This document shows positions 14,933 through 23,827 of a stretch of DNA of 64,000 bases, one piece after another. The stretch comes from Flavobacterium sp. 1. GTDB taxonomy: Bacteria > Bacteroidota > Bacteroidia > Flavobacteriales > Flavobacteriaceae. The stretch covers positions 3,720,001 to 3,784,000 of the forward strand of contig NZ_PGER01000001.1 in NCBI RefSeq assembly GCF_002797935.1, written 5' to 3'. A model generated the notes under the pieces. That model saw nothing but the letters and a program-made list of their open reading frames with translations, had not been told where the DNA came from and did no database searches. Positions within the stretch are counted from its first letter, which is position 1. The number at the start of each line of letters is the position of its first letter. Both the position numbers and the translations under genes were made by a program.

Positions 14933-16270
14933 ATGAAAAAAACAATTCTCATACTTTTGTGTACAGCTGGTTTGACTTCCAATGCACAAGTAAAAGTTTT
15001 AACCTTAAAAGACGCCATAACTTATGCTTTAGAAAATAAAGCCGAGGCAAGAAAATCAAGGTTAGAAATAGAAAACAGCGAATACAAAATTCAAGAAATC
15101 CGTTCTAGAGCCTTACCTCAAATTACGGCAAATGGAAGTTTAACCTATAATCCTATTTTACAAACCAATGTAATTGACGGTTCCGCTTTTGGTGCGCCAG
15201 GAACTACCATTCAAGCATCATTTGGACAAAAATGGACTTCAGGTGCAGGAGTTTCGTTAAATCAGGCAATTTTTGACCAATCCGTTTTTACAGGATTGAG
15301 AGCTGCAAATTCTACTCGTGAATTTTACAAAATCAACAATCAGCTGACAGAAGAACAAGTTATCGAAAGAGTTGCCAACAATTATTATTCTGTATATGTA
15401 CAGCGTGAAAAATTAATTTTATTAGACAGCAATTATGTTAATACTTCAAAAGTCCGCAACATTGTGAAAGGGCAATTTGATAATGGATTAGCAAAAAAAA
15501 CTGACTTAGACCGTATTATCGTAAAAATGTCAAACATTGACACAGAACGCCAGCAGGTTAAAAATCAAATAGAACTTCAGGAAAACGCATTGAAATTTTA
15601 CATGGGAATGCCTATTGAAGCTAAATTTGATATCCCGCAGACTGAATTTGAAATAACACCGGAATTGTTTGCAGAAACTCCTAATACGGCTAACAGAACC
15701 GAATATCTTCTTTTGAAAAAACAAGAGGAATTATTAGAATTTCAAAAAACAGCTGTTAAAGCAGAATATTACCCAACGCTTTCATTAGTAGCAGGATATA
15801 ACTATATAGGACAAGGACCAGAAATGCCTTGGTTTGCAAAACCTTCTGATGGCGTGTACTGGTCTGATTACTCAGCAATCGGACTAAACTTAAAAATCCC
15901 AATTTTTAATGGTTTTGGAACCCGTGCCAGAGTAAGACAAGCCGATGTAGACATCAAATCGCTTCAAGAAGACATCAAAAACACACAGCTTTCACTTGAT
16001 TTGGATTATAGAAATGCAAAAGCTCAGATTGAAAACAACTATGTAACAATCACCAATCAAAAAGAAAACATGCGATTGGCCGAAGAGATCCTGAAAAATA
16101 CTAAAAACAATTATCTTCAGGGATTAGCTTCATTAACCGATTTATTGGACGCACAAAATGCATCACTCGAAGCACAAAACAATTATACCAGAGCAATCTT
16201 AAATTATAAAATAGCTGAAGTAGCATTAATCAAATCAAAAGGACAACTTAAAACACTAATAAATAATTAA
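14933..16270 (+). CDS. TolC-family outer-membrane efflux protein, operon 1 (445 aa)
   Basis: A signal peptide ends in SNAQ near residue 19. Two repeats of the outer-membrane efflux protein domain follow: the first contains LTLKDAITYALENKAEARKSRLEI and ANNYYSVYVQREKL, the second GTRARVRQADVDIKSLQEDI and NYLQGLASLTDLLDAQNASLEAQNNY. TolC proteins form a trimeric channel in the outer membrane and a long periplasmic alpha-helical barrel. One base separates its stop from the adaptor gene start. With the adaptor and RND pump of the same operon it would complete a tripartite exporter. Confidence 0.92.
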   Translation: MKKTILILLCTAGLTSNAQVKVLTLKDAITYALENKAEARKSRLEIENSEYKIQEIRSRALPQITANGSLTYNPILQTNVIDGSAFGAPGTTIQASFGQKWTSGAGVSLNQAIFDQSVFTGLRAANSTREFYKINNQLTEEQVIERVANNYYSVYVQREKLILLDSNYVNTSKVRNIVKGQFDNGLAKKTDLDRIIVKMSNIDTERQQVKNQIELQENALKFYMGMPIEAKFDIPQTEFEITPELFAETPNTANRTEYLLLKKQEELLEFQKTAVKAEYYPTLSLVAGYNYIGQGPEMPWFAKPSDGVYWSDYSAIGLNLKIPIFNGFGTRARVRQADVDIKSLQEDIKNTQLSLDLDYRNAKAQIENNYVTITNQKENMRLAEEILKNTKNNYLQGLASLTDLLDAQNASLEAQNNYTRAILNYKIAEVALIKSKGQLKTLINN

Positions 16271-16271
16271 A

Positions 16272-17336
16272 ATGAAAAAGACAATACTTACAATAATCGC
16301 AATAGTTGCTTCCTTAGGAGTAATTGGTTATGTTTTATCTAAAAACAAGGCAGAAAATAAAGCTAAAACAGATATTGTTGCCGAAAAAAACGCAGCCGTT
16401 TCTGTAAAGACAGCACAAGTAAAAACAGAAAATATTTCATTAGATTTTGTTGCTAACGGAAACTTTGCTCCTACTCAGGAACTGACTTTCTCTGCTGAAA
16501 AATCAGGAAAAGTAATTAAAGTTTTAGTTGATGAAGGAGATTATGTGAATGTTGGACAAACCTTGGTAATTGTGAGAAGCGACGTAATTAATGTAAATGC
16601 AAATACTGCAAAAGCAGCTTACGACAATGCTAAAAGCGATTACGCAAGATATGAGAATGCTTACCAAACTGGTGGTGTTACTAAACAGCAATTGGATCAG
16701 GCAAAACTGCAATTAACAAATGCGCAGGCAAACTTAACTCAAGCCAACATCAATGTAGGCGACACTAAGGTAAAAGCACCTATCAAAGGATTCATTAACA
16801 AAAGATTCATTGAACCAGGAACTATTCTAGCAGGAATGCCTCCAACACAAATGTTTGACATCGTTGATGTTTCTAAATTAAAATTAAAAGTCAGCGTAAA
16901 CGAAAGTCAGGTAGCTGGTCTAAAAATTGGGAATAGTGTACCTGTAACTTCAAGTGTTTTTCCTGATAAGGTTGTTACTGGTAAAATTATTTTTATCGCT
17001 CCAAAAGCAGATGAAAGCCTAAACTTCCCTATTGAAATTGAAATCACAAATAATGCTAACAGCAGTATTAAAGCGGGTATGTACGGTACGGCTAACTTTG
17101 GAACAAAACAAAAACAAGAATTAAAAGTGGTTCCTAGAAATGCTTTCGTAGGAAGTGTGAGCAGCAATCAGATTTTTGTGGTTGAAAATGGAATCGCTAA
17201 ACTGAAAAAAGTAACAGCGGGCAGAATTTTAGGTGACCAAGTTGAAATAATTAACGGATTATCTGATGGTGATACTGTAATTATAACAGGGCAGATCAAC
17301 TTACAAGATGGTAACGCTGTAGAAATTATTAAATAA
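16272..17336 (+). CDS. RND membrane-fusion (adaptor) protein, operon 1 (354 aa)
   Basis: The N-terminus carries an inner-membrane anchor (TILTIIAIVASLGVIGYVLS). A biotinyl/lipoyl-like half follows (GKVIKVLVDEGDYVNVGQTLVIV), then an alpha-hairpin (about 115-160), a second lipoyl half (TKVKAPIKGFINKRFIEPGTIL), a beta-barrel domain and a membrane-proximal domain (NAFVGSVSSNQIFVVENG). This order is that of AcrA/MexA-type adaptors, which link the RND pump to TolC through the periplasm. A hairpin lies between this gene and the pump gene. Confidence 0.92.
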   Translation: MKKTILTIIAIVASLGVIGYVLSKNKAENKAKTDIVAEKNAAVSVKTAQVKTENISLDFVANGNFAPTQELTFSAEKSGKVIKVLVDEGDYVNVGQTLVIVRSDVINVNANTAKAAYDNAKSDYARYENAYQTGGVTKQQLDQAKLQLTNAQANLTQANINVGDTKVKAPIKGFINKRFIEPGTILAGMPPTQMFDIVDVSKLKLKVSVNESQVAGLKIGNSVPVTSSVFPDKVVTGKIIFIAPKADESLNFPIEIEITNNANSSIKAGMYGTANFGTKQKQELKVVPRNAFVGSVSSNQIFVVENGIAKLKKVTAGRILGDQVEIINGLSDGDTVIITGQINLQDGNAVEIIK

Positions 17337-17337
17337 A

Positions 17338-17409
17338 AGTAATTAGTGACTAGTAATTAGTGATTAGCTATGAACTGTACTCAAGGCTAATCACCAGTCA
17401 CTAATTACT
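17338..17409. repeat. Long palindrome between adaptor and RND gene
   Basis: A perfect 14-bp inverted repeat (17338-17351, AGTAATTAGTGACT, with 17396-17409) encloses a second pair, GTGATTAGC (17360-17368) and GCTAATCAC (17386-17394). The folded transcript would have a stem of more than 20 pairs between the adaptor and pump genes. It has no T-run after it, so it is an mRNA stability element or repeat rather than a terminator. Confidence 0.65.
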
Positions 17410-17443
17410 CTTTACTATCCATATCACTATTTAAAAGAAAAAC

Positions 17444-20400
17444 ATGAAATTAGCAGAAATATCCATAAAACGTCCTTCGTTAGTAATCGTTCTTTTTACG
17501 ATACTAACTCTTGGAGGACTGTTCAGCTACAGCCAATTGGGCTATGAACTGATTCCTAAATTCGAGCAGAATGTAATTACGATTTCTACAATTTATCCTG
17601 GAGCTTCTCCAAGTGAGGTAGAAAATACCGTAACCAAAAAGATTGAAGACGGAATTGCTTCTTTAGAAAACATCAAAAAAATCGATTCTAAATCATACGA
17701 AAGTTTATCAATCGTATCGGTTACATTGACATCAAATGCCAAAATTGACATTTCGATGAATGATGCGCAGCGTAAAATCAATGCACTGGTGAGCGACTTG
17801 CCGGATGATGCCGAAACGCCGGCTTTAACCAAATTCTCCTTGAGTGATTTACCAATTATGACTATTGGTGCCAATGGCAAAATGGACGAAGCCACTTTTT
17901 ATGATTTAATTGACAAAAAGATTGCACCAATCTTATCGCGTGTGCAGGGTGTGGCTCAGGTAAATATCATCGGTGGTCAGGAACGTGAAATTCAGGTAAA
18001 CCTTGATGCAGTAAAAATGCAGGGTTACGGACTTTCGATTCCGCAGGTACAACAAATTATTTTGACATCAAACTTGGATTTCCCAACGGGTAACATTCAA
18101 ACCAGAAATCAAAAAATATTAATTCGTTTAGCGGGTAAATATAAAAGCGTAGACGAATTAAGAAACCTCGTAGTATCGTCTAAAAACGGAATCGAAGTTC
18201 GTTTAAATGATATTGCCGATGTTCAGGATACTCAAAAAATAGCTGAGAAAATCTCAAGAGTAGATCAAAAAAGCGCGATTATTTTACAGGTTATCAAACA
18301 GTCGGATGCAAATGCGGTGGCAGTAAGCGCTGATTTAAAAAGAACCATCACTAAATTGGAGAACGATTATAAAACATCGCAACTGGCTTTAGAAATTGCA
18401 AAAGACAGTACCGATTACACGCTTGAAGCAGCAGATTCTGTAATACACGATTTATTGATCGCAGTAATCTTGGTAGCATTTGTAATGTTATTCTTCCTGC
18501 ACAGTATTCGTAACTCGCTGATCGTAATGGTTTCGATTCCTGCTTCATTGATTGCCACTTTTATCGGAATTTACCTTTTGGGTTATACTTTAAACTTAAT
18601 GAGTTTATTAGGACTTTCTCTAGTAGTTGGTATTCTGGTCGATGATGCGATTGTAGTATTGGAAAATATTTACAGGCACATGGAAATGGGCAAAAGCCGT
18701 ATCCGTGCCTCTTATGACGGTACTGCCGAAATTGGAGGAACAGTAACTTCGATTACATTGGTAATTGTGGTGGTATTTTTACCAATTGCGATGAGTTCAG
18801 GATTGGTGTCAAACATTATTACACAATTCTGTGTTACCGTAATTATATCTACTTTATTGTCATTATTGGCTTCGTTTACAATTATTCCGTGGCTGTCTTC
18901 CCGTTTTGGAAAACTGGAACATATTGAAGGCAAAAACTTATTTGGAAGAACCATTCTAGGTTTCGAAAGTTATTTAACAAGTTTTACTAACTGGGTTTCA
19001 AATTTATTAAACTGGTGTTTGGATCATTATATCAAAACCATTGTTGTTGTTTTAGTCTTATTCTTTGGTTCGACTATCGGATTAATGGGTGGTGGTTTTA
19101 TCGGTGGGGAATTCTTTGCCTCTTCAGACAGTGGTGAGTTCTTAGTTCAAATCGAAATGCCAAAAGATGCTTCATTGGAACAATCAAACTTTATGACTCA
19201 AAAAGCAGAAGCCTTTTTGAAAAATGAAGAATATGTAAAAAGCCAAATTACTACAGTAGGCCAAACTTCAGAAGGTCTGGGAGGTTCACAAGCCACTGCA
19301 TATAAAGCAGAGATTGATGTAAAAATGATTGACCAGTCAGAACGTTCAGATGATGCTTCAGTATATGCAGCAAAAATCAAACGTAAACTGGAAAAAGTTT
19401 TAGTGGGGGCTAAAGTAAAAACAGTGCCTGTTGGTATTCTAGGTACTGCAGAAAATGCAAAACTTGGATTGATCGTTACAGGACCTTCTACTGAAGCGGC
19501 TATGGCTTTTGCTAAATTAGCCGAAGCGGAATTACGCAGCATTCCAGGAACAACGGAAATTAAATTAACCGTTGAAGATGGAAATCCTGAAATAAACATA
19601 CAAGTGGATCGTGATAAAATGGCTGCATTAGGACTTACGCTGCAAACAGTAGGTCTGACGATGCAGACTGCATACAGCGGAAACACTGACGGGAAGTTTA
19701 GAGCTGGTGAATATGAGTACGACATCAACATCAAATACAATGCTTTTGACAGAAAAAACATTACCGATGTGAGTAATCTGATTTTCGTTAACAGTGCAGG
19801 ACAGCAAATTAAACTGTCTCAATTTGCAGCTATTACCGAAGGTTCTGGCCCGAGCCAATTGGAACGCCGTGACAAATCGGCTTCGGTTACTGTTCAAGGA
19901 CAAAACGTTGGGGTTCCAACAGGAACAATTGTAACACAATGGCAAGCTAAATTAGACAAGCTCAAAAAACCAGTTGGTGTAAACTACATCTGGGGAGGTG
20001 ACCAAGAAAACCAAAGCGAAGGTTTTGGTACTTTAGGAATTGCTTTATTAGCAGCTATCATCTTGGTTTACTTGGTAATGGTTGGTTTGTATGACAGTTT
20101 TATGCACCCGTTTGTGGTATTGTTTGCTATTCCGCTTTCGTTCATTGGAGCGATGCTGGCTTTGGCTTTGACTAATAATACGCTGAATATATTTACCATT
20201 TTGGGTATCATCATGTTGATTGGTCTGGTGTGTAAGAATGCGATTATGCTTGTGGATTACACCAACCAGCGAAGAGCTGCAGGCGAAAGCATAAGAAGAG
20301 CATTAATCCAAGCGAATCATGCCCGTCTGCGTCCGATCTTGATGACAACAATTGCGATGGTTTTTGGTATGTTCCCTATCGCATTAGCTTCTGGAGCTGG

Positions 20401-20584
20401 TGCCGAATGGAAAAACGGTTTGGCTTGGGTAATTATTGGCGGATTGATTTCATCATTATTCCTTACCCTGATTATTGTTCCAGTGATTTATGAAATCATG
20501 GAGAAAATCAAAGCCAAATTAACTAAAGATGAAAAATCGATTATGAAGCCGAAATGGTTGCCGATTATGATCATAAAGAACTAA
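17444..20584 (+). CDS. RND efflux pump, HAE1 type, operon 1 (1046 aa)
   Basis: Length and motif order match AcrB-type pumps. The first membrane helix is near residue 10, GLSLVVGILVDDAIVVLENIYRHM (about residues 390-415) is transmembrane helix 4 with the two Asp of the proton relay, and IGLVCKNAIMLVDYTNQ (about 925-941) carries the relay Lys. The porter region has PGASPSEVENTVTKKIE and the second half begins GGGFIGGEFF. The pump uses the proton gradient to expel small molecules through adaptor and TolC. It ends 55 bp before a strong terminator. A drug or detergent-like substrate is likely but not readable. Confidence 0.95.
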   Translation: MKLAEISIKRPSLVIVLFTILTLGGLFSYSQLGYELIPKFEQNVITISTIYPGASPSEVENTVTKKIEDGIASLENIKKIDSKSYESLSIVSVTLTSNAKIDISMNDAQRKINALVSDLPDDAETPALTKFSLSDLPIMTIGANGKMDEATFYDLIDKKIAPILSRVQGVAQVNIIGGQEREIQVNLDAVKMQGYGLSIPQVQQIILTSNLDFPTGNIQTRNQKILIRLAGKYKSVDELRNLVVSSKNGIEVRLNDIADVQDTQKIAEKISRVDQKSAIILQVIKQSDANAVAVSADLKRTITKLENDYKTSQLALEIAKDSTDYTLEAADSVIHDLLIAVILVAFVMLFFLHSIRNSLIVMVSIPASLIATFIGIYLLGYTLNLMSLLGLSLVVGILVDDAIVVLENIYRHMEMGKSRIRASYDGTAEIGGTVTSITLVIVVVFLPIAMSSGLVSNIITQFCVTVIISTLLSLLASFTIIPWLSSRFGKLEHIEGKNLFGRTILGFESYLTSFTNWVSNLLNWCLDHYIKTIVVVLVLFFGSTIGLMGGGFIGGEFFASSDSGEFLVQIEMPKDASLEQSNFMTQKAEAFLKNEEYVKSQITTVGQTSEGLGGSQATAYKAEIDVKMIDQSERSDDASVYAAKIKRKLEKVLVGAKVKTVPVGILGTAENAKLGLIVTGPSTEAAMAFAKLAEAELRSIPGTTEIKLTVEDGNPEINIQVDRDKMAALGLTLQTVGLTMQTAYSGNTDGKFRAGEYEYDINIKYNAFDRKNITDVSNLIFVNSAGQQIKLSQFAAITEGSGPSQLERRDKSASVTVQGQNVGVPTGTIVTQWQAKLDKLKKPVGVNYIWGGDQENQSEGFGTLGIALLAAIILVYLVMVGLYDSFMHPFVVLFAIPLSFIGAMLALALTNNTLNIFTILGIIMLIGLVCKNAIMLVDYTNQRRAAGESIRRALIQANHARLRPILMTTIAMVFGMFPIALASGAGAEWKNGLAWVIIGGLISSLFLTLIIVPVIYEIMEKIKAKLTKDEKSIMKPKWLPIMIIKN

Positions 20585-20638
20585 GTGAAGACGGTTTTAA
20601 CCCGAAGCATACAGTATAATACCTGAATTAATTGTGAT

Positions 20639-20681
20639 AAAGAAACCGCCAGAAATCTGATTTTTGGCGGTTTCTTTTTTT
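20639..20681 (+). terminator. Rho-independent terminator of efflux operon 1
   Basis: Arms AGAAACCGCCA (20641-20651) and TGGCGGTTTCT (20665-20675) pair perfectly and are followed by a run of T. It is 55 bp after the RND stop codon. Confidence 0.9.
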
Positions 20682-20821
20682 TAGCGGGAATGGAATGAGT
20701 ATATTTGGAAGATAATACACTAACAAAATAATACATCTCCAAACTCAAACAGGCGAGCTTGTAAAAATTTGTTTAGTATATAAGTTGTGCATCACTTTAT
20801 CCAATAATAAATTAAAAAAGA

Positions 20822-21349
20822 ATGCAAAAGAGGACAATAATTATTTATTCATCTGTAGACGGTCAGACGAAAAAAATTTGTTGTCATATAAAGAATATTT
20901 TAATCCTAAATAATCATTTGGTCGATGTCTTTTCAGTAAATGATTTAACTCAAGAAATTACAGCGTTTGATAAAATAATTATTGCTTCCAGTATAAGGTA
21001 CGGAAAACATAACGAACAAATAGAAAAACTTATAAAAGAAAATTCGGAGTTTTTAAATTCTAAAAAAACGGCATTTATTTCTGTGAATTTGGTCGCACGC
21101 AAAGCTGAGAAAAGCAAACCTGATACAAACCCGTATGTAATAAAATTTTTTAATTCCATAGAATGGAAGCCAACACTTGCAGCTGTTTTTCCTGGAAAAT
21201 TAGATTATAAACTTTACAGTTTCAGAGATAGACTTTTAATAAAATTAATAATGATGATGACCAAAGGACCAATTAATTCAAAAACGGTTATAGAATATAC
21301 TAATTGGACTGAAGTAGATGAATTTGCAAAGAAATTTGCTGCAATATAA
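20822..21349 (+). CDS. hemG: Flavodoxin-like protoporphyrinogen oxidase HemG (175 aa)
   Basis: HemG oxidises protoporphyrinogen IX to protoporphyrin IX using FMN and passes electrons to menaquinone. The protein has the flavodoxin phosphate-binding loop near the N-terminus (IYSSVDGQTKKI), the ASIRYGKHNEQI segment, SVNLVARKAEKSKPDTNPYVIKF and FRDRLLIKLIMMMTKGP, each of which has a close counterpart in Escherichia coli HemG (ASIRYG, SVNLVARKPEK, DRFMIKLIMKM). Length is also as expected. It stands alone on the plus strand, 140 bp after a terminator. Menaquinone use fits the Bacteroidota. Confidence 0.9.
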   Translation: MQKRTIIIYSSVDGQTKKICCHIKNILILNNHLVDVFSVNDLTQEITAFDKIIIASSIRYGKHNEQIEKLIKENSEFLNSKKTAFISVNLVARKAEKSKPDTNPYVIKFFNSIEWKPTLAAVFPGKLDYKLYSFRDRLLIKLIMMMTKGPINSKTVIEYTNWTEVDEFAKKFAAI

Positions 21350-21449
21350 AAAGGAAAACTATCTGCGCTTACTTAAATTTATGGATACTATCCTAAATTA
21401 AATCCTGTTTTCATATTTGCCACTCGAGATAGCGAATAGACGAAGTAAA
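21350..21449. other. Intergenic left part of cassette-like repeat 1
   Basis: This stretch lies between hemG and the conserved part of the first repeat. It shares only short words (TTTGCCA, ATCCCAA region) with the second copy, so the left end of repeat 1 is diverged or truncated. Confidence 0.3.
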
Positions 21450-21516
21450 ACATCCCAAATACAAAACCAAATTCCCATTAAACCAATTGCACAAATTCGT
21501 TGTAGCTGTTGTGTGT
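21450..21516. repeat. Cassette-like intergenic repeat, copy 1
   Basis: About 67 bases match copy 2 (22227-22292) at most positions: CATCCCAAATACAAAACCAA, then CCCATTAAACCAATTGC, and GTTGTAGCTGTTGTG. It ends 5 bases before the stop codon of the minus-strand gene 21522-22142, that is, it is the 3' flank of that gene. Confidence 0.75.
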
Positions 21517-21521
21517 AGCTT

Positions 21522-22142
21522 TTATTCAGTTTTGGTGATAACGCAAACACCGTTAATTCCTAATATTCCATAATTTTCATATGCTTTTAAACCTCGAATG
21601 TTTTCAATTTTATAATTTGGGTTCTCGACATTTTTCATTAGAAACTTAGTGATTTTTTTATTTTCTTTGGGCATTTTTTCAATTAAACCATAACTATTTG
21701 TAATTCCTCTGTCAATTATTATTTTTTCGTTATCTATAATTGTGATTGATTTTCTTCTTATATAATTTTTGTTGAGAATTTTTTGTTCAACATATACAGT
21801 TTCATTGGTTTTGTCAATAAGTTCATTCTTGTTTTTACTTAGAGTTATTTTTCTGTTTTCTAAGTAATCCAATTTGTAAATTTTCAAATTGTTTTTTTCT
21901 ACTTCACTTAGGTTTTTAATTTCAATTATTACAGTTTCATTTTCTTTAAAATACTCAATTTTAAAACTGAAATTTATGCTTCCGTGAGTTGGAATATTTT
22001 GAAATTCAACTATTGAATCATTCAAAAATTTCATTCTGTATTCTTTCAGGTTTCCTGAAGAAAATGAATTGTAAAAAACATTCAAATTCTGTGAGTAAGA
22101 ATTCAAGTTTGTTACAAGAATAAGAAATAGTATTTTCTTCAT
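21522..22142 (-). CDS. Secreted hypothetical protein (206 aa)
   Basis: A signal peptide (MKKILFLILVTNLNSYSQ) begins the protein; the mature part is rich in Lys, Asn and Ile with no recognised domain. The last 25 residues (YENYGILGINGVCVITKTE) look faintly like the end of a TonB plug domain, which I regard as a weak similarity. It is flanked on its 3' side by repeat copy 1 and on its 5' side by repeat copy 2, 18-20 bp before the ATG. The setting is that of a small cargo gene in a repeat-bounded cassette. Confidence 0.6.
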   Translation of the reverse strand: MKKILFLILVTNLNSYSQNLNVFYNSFSSGNLKEYRMKFLNDSIVEFQNIPTHGSINFSFKIEYFKENETVIIEIKNLSEVEKNNLKIYKLDYLENRKITLSKNKNELIDKTNETVYVEQKILNKNYIRRKSITIIDNEKIIIDRGITNSYGLIEKMPKENKKITKFLMKNVENPNYKIENIRGLKAYENYGILGINGVCVITKTE

Positions 22143-22292
22143 TTATGAGGATTCTTATACACAACGTTCCAGCGCTAGACGCAGTTTGGGACTAAATTAA
22201 GCCCATTATTCGGATTTGCCAAATCATCCCAAATACAAAACCAACTTCTCATTAAGCCAATTGCCCAAATCAGTTGTAGCTGTTATGCGTTG
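22143..22292. repeat. Cassette-like intergenic repeat, copy 2, with paired ends
   Basis: It contains the 67-base core shared with copy 1 (22227-22292). Its ends pair: ACAACG-TTC-CAGC near 22159-22171 can pair with GCTG-TTATG-CGTTGT near 22277-22291, leaving an internal bulge between two short stems. The stop codon of 22270-22944 lies within it. The other end is just before the ATG of 21522-22142. The two-box stem with an unpaired spacer is the general shape of integron attC sites, but the boxes do not fit the usual consensus. Confidence 0.6.
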
Positions 22293-22944
22293 TTTTTCTT
22301 TCACTAACTATGTCTAATAAAGCTTTAGCATGTCTAAGTGAGTCGTTCTCGTCAAAATCTAAATCCACTTCGTGACCTAAGTCAATAAGTTTATTATTTC
22401 TATCTATTGAATAAAATTTATAGAAATTCTGTCCTGAAAGCACAAAGCTTTCTACTAATTTATTCACAGTGTCAACTTCCGGATTTCCTATTTCTTCAAA
22501 ACCTTTAACATAATTCAACATCTTAGTTTTGGTATTTACAAGATATAGATGAAAACCATGATTTTCACGAGGGTCACTGCCTCTTGGTATTAATATGTCC
22601 TTTACACCATCAAAATTATAGTCTTTAAATTCAATCTCTAGTTCTGGTTCAGCCATTCTAGAATTTCTACAAAACAACGAATCGTTTATTAAAGTATCTA
22701 TGATGTTTAAATGAATATGGTAAAGATTAATAACAGCAGTTGGCTTGTCAATGTCGTAAGAATCAGTCGTGTCAATAGTCGTCAAAGTAAAAATATAACT
22801 TGAGTCATTAAATAGTGTTACCTTTTTAAAATACTTGTCTAATTTTTTACTTCTTAGTTTTGTAACTGCCTCGCTTGCCTGATTATGTTGTTGTGAGCAG
22901 GTTATAAAAGCAAAAGTTAAAAATATGATTAATGTTGTCTTCAT
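22270..22944 (-). CDS. Lipoprotein of unknown function (224 aa)
   Basis: I choose the ATG at 22944 (MKTTLIIFLTFAFITC), which gives a proper signal peptide and lipobox with Cys16; a longer frame starting 51 bases upstream would bury it. The mature protein contains EIEFKDYNFDGVKDILIPRGSDP, a DxNxDGxxD-type calcium-binding-like loop seen in FG-GAP/VCBS-like proteins, and FHLYLVNTKTK after it. The stop codon and last nine codons fall inside repeat copy 2. AGTTATGCGTTA sits just before its ATG on the minus strand, similar to the end of the repeat. Function unknown. Confidence 0.65.
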   Translation of the reverse strand: MKTTLIIFLTFAFITCSQQHNQASEAVTKLRSKKLDKYFKKVTLFNDSSYIFTLTTIDTTDSYDIDKPTAVINLYHIHLNIIDTLINDSLFCRNSRMAEPELEIEFKDYNFDGVKDILIPRGSDPRENHGFHLYLVNTKTKMLNYVKGFEEIGNPEVDTVNKLVESFVLSGQNFYKFYSIDRNNKLIDLGHEVDLDFDENDSLRHAKALLDIVSERKTTHNSYN

Positions 22945-23431
22945 ATAAAATAACGCATAACTTATATATACACGAAACAAAGCTGCTATATGCATCTACT
23001 AGTTGGGCAGATTGTCGAAGGATTGTTTCGTTTTATGTTTTTTCAAATATAGAAAATAATAGTCACAAACCTACAAAGTGTAATTTTTGTTTATTTCTTT
23101 CATTTTAGGAAAATAAGGTGTTTTAAGGACATCCATATTAGTGAAGAAGGTTAACAAAATTTAAAAATGGTATTTTATGCTTAAACCAACTGCAATATTA
23201 TAGTTCAATCCTATTTCTTTGAAAAAGCGAGTAGTCATGGTTCCCGACTGCGTTATTTTGTTCGTTGTAAAGGCAAAAAATACGAGACAAATAGTACCGT
23301 TTATTTTGAAAAAATTTCCTGACCTAAAAAAAATTAAAAAAAAAGCCATTTCCGTAAAATATTTATCGCGTTCATTTGTCTACATAAATAGAGGCTCATT
23401 AAAATGAATTTAAAAACAAATAAAATATAAC
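22945..23431. other. Intergenic with no supported gene
   Basis: Two overlapping weak ORFs on opposite strands (23219-23407 and 23161-23349) are low in complexity. The minus-strand one ends in NIAVGLSIKYHF, like the last strand of an outer-membrane barrel, and could be a degraded gene fragment. No promoter with a full consensus was found for the gene at 23432. Confidence 0.35.
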
Positions 23432-23827
23432 ATGAAAAGAAAAGGTTTTAAAATAGCGGGAATGGTATTGCTTGGCATTGGAGCAGGTGCAGGATTTACT
23501 TTGGCAGTAATGCTGTTGTGGAATGCACTTATACCGAGCATATTCGGATTAGGAATTATCAGTTTTTGGCAGGCATTGGGATTACTCGTGCTTTCACGTC
23601 TTTTGTTCGGTGGTTTCGGGCATCATGGCGGTTCTGGATTTGGAGGCATGCGTCATAAAAATGGTATCCGCGAAAAATGGATGAGCATGACTCCCGAACA
23701 GCAAAAAGAATTTATAGATAAACGCAAAGAACACATGTGCGGCGGAAGATTCGGCCGCAGACGTTTCTTTGGAGATAGGGATTTTGATTTTGACAGTACT
23801 GACATCGACAAAAAAGATAATGAGTAA
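23432..23827 (+). CDS. Small membrane protein coupled to a sigma factor (131 aa)
   Basis: Two transmembrane helices are predicted by eye, about residues 7-30 (IAGMVLLGIGAGAGFTLAVMLLW) and 38-60 (GLGIISFWQALGLLVLSRLLFGG). The tail is rich in Gly, His and Arg, with a segment MTPEQQKEFIDKRKEHMC that resembles the Spy/CpxP-like metal-sensing motif. The last codons overlap the sigma-factor start (ATGAGTAA, 23820-23827). Such coupling often links a membrane sensor or anti-sigma protein to its sigma factor, so a regulatory role is likely, though no anti-sigma domain is recognised. Confidence 0.7.
   Translation: MKRKGFKIAGMVLLGIGAGAGFTLAVMLLWNALIPSIFGLGIISFWQALGLLVLSRLLFGGFGHHGGSGFGGMRHKNGIREKWMSMTPEQQKEFIDKRKEHMCGGRFGRRRFFGDRDFDFDSTDIDKKDNE

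Noticed and set aside
21522..21600. Similarity of the C-terminus of the 206-aa protein to a TonB plug domain
   Set aside because: Only a few residues match and the rest of a plug or barrel is absent.
23161..23349. Minus-strand ORF ending NIAVGLSIKYHF, like the last strand of an outer-membrane barrel
   Set aside because: Most of the frame is low-complexity Phe/Leu and there is no signal peptide or upstream barrel; kept only as a possible fragment in the gap entry.
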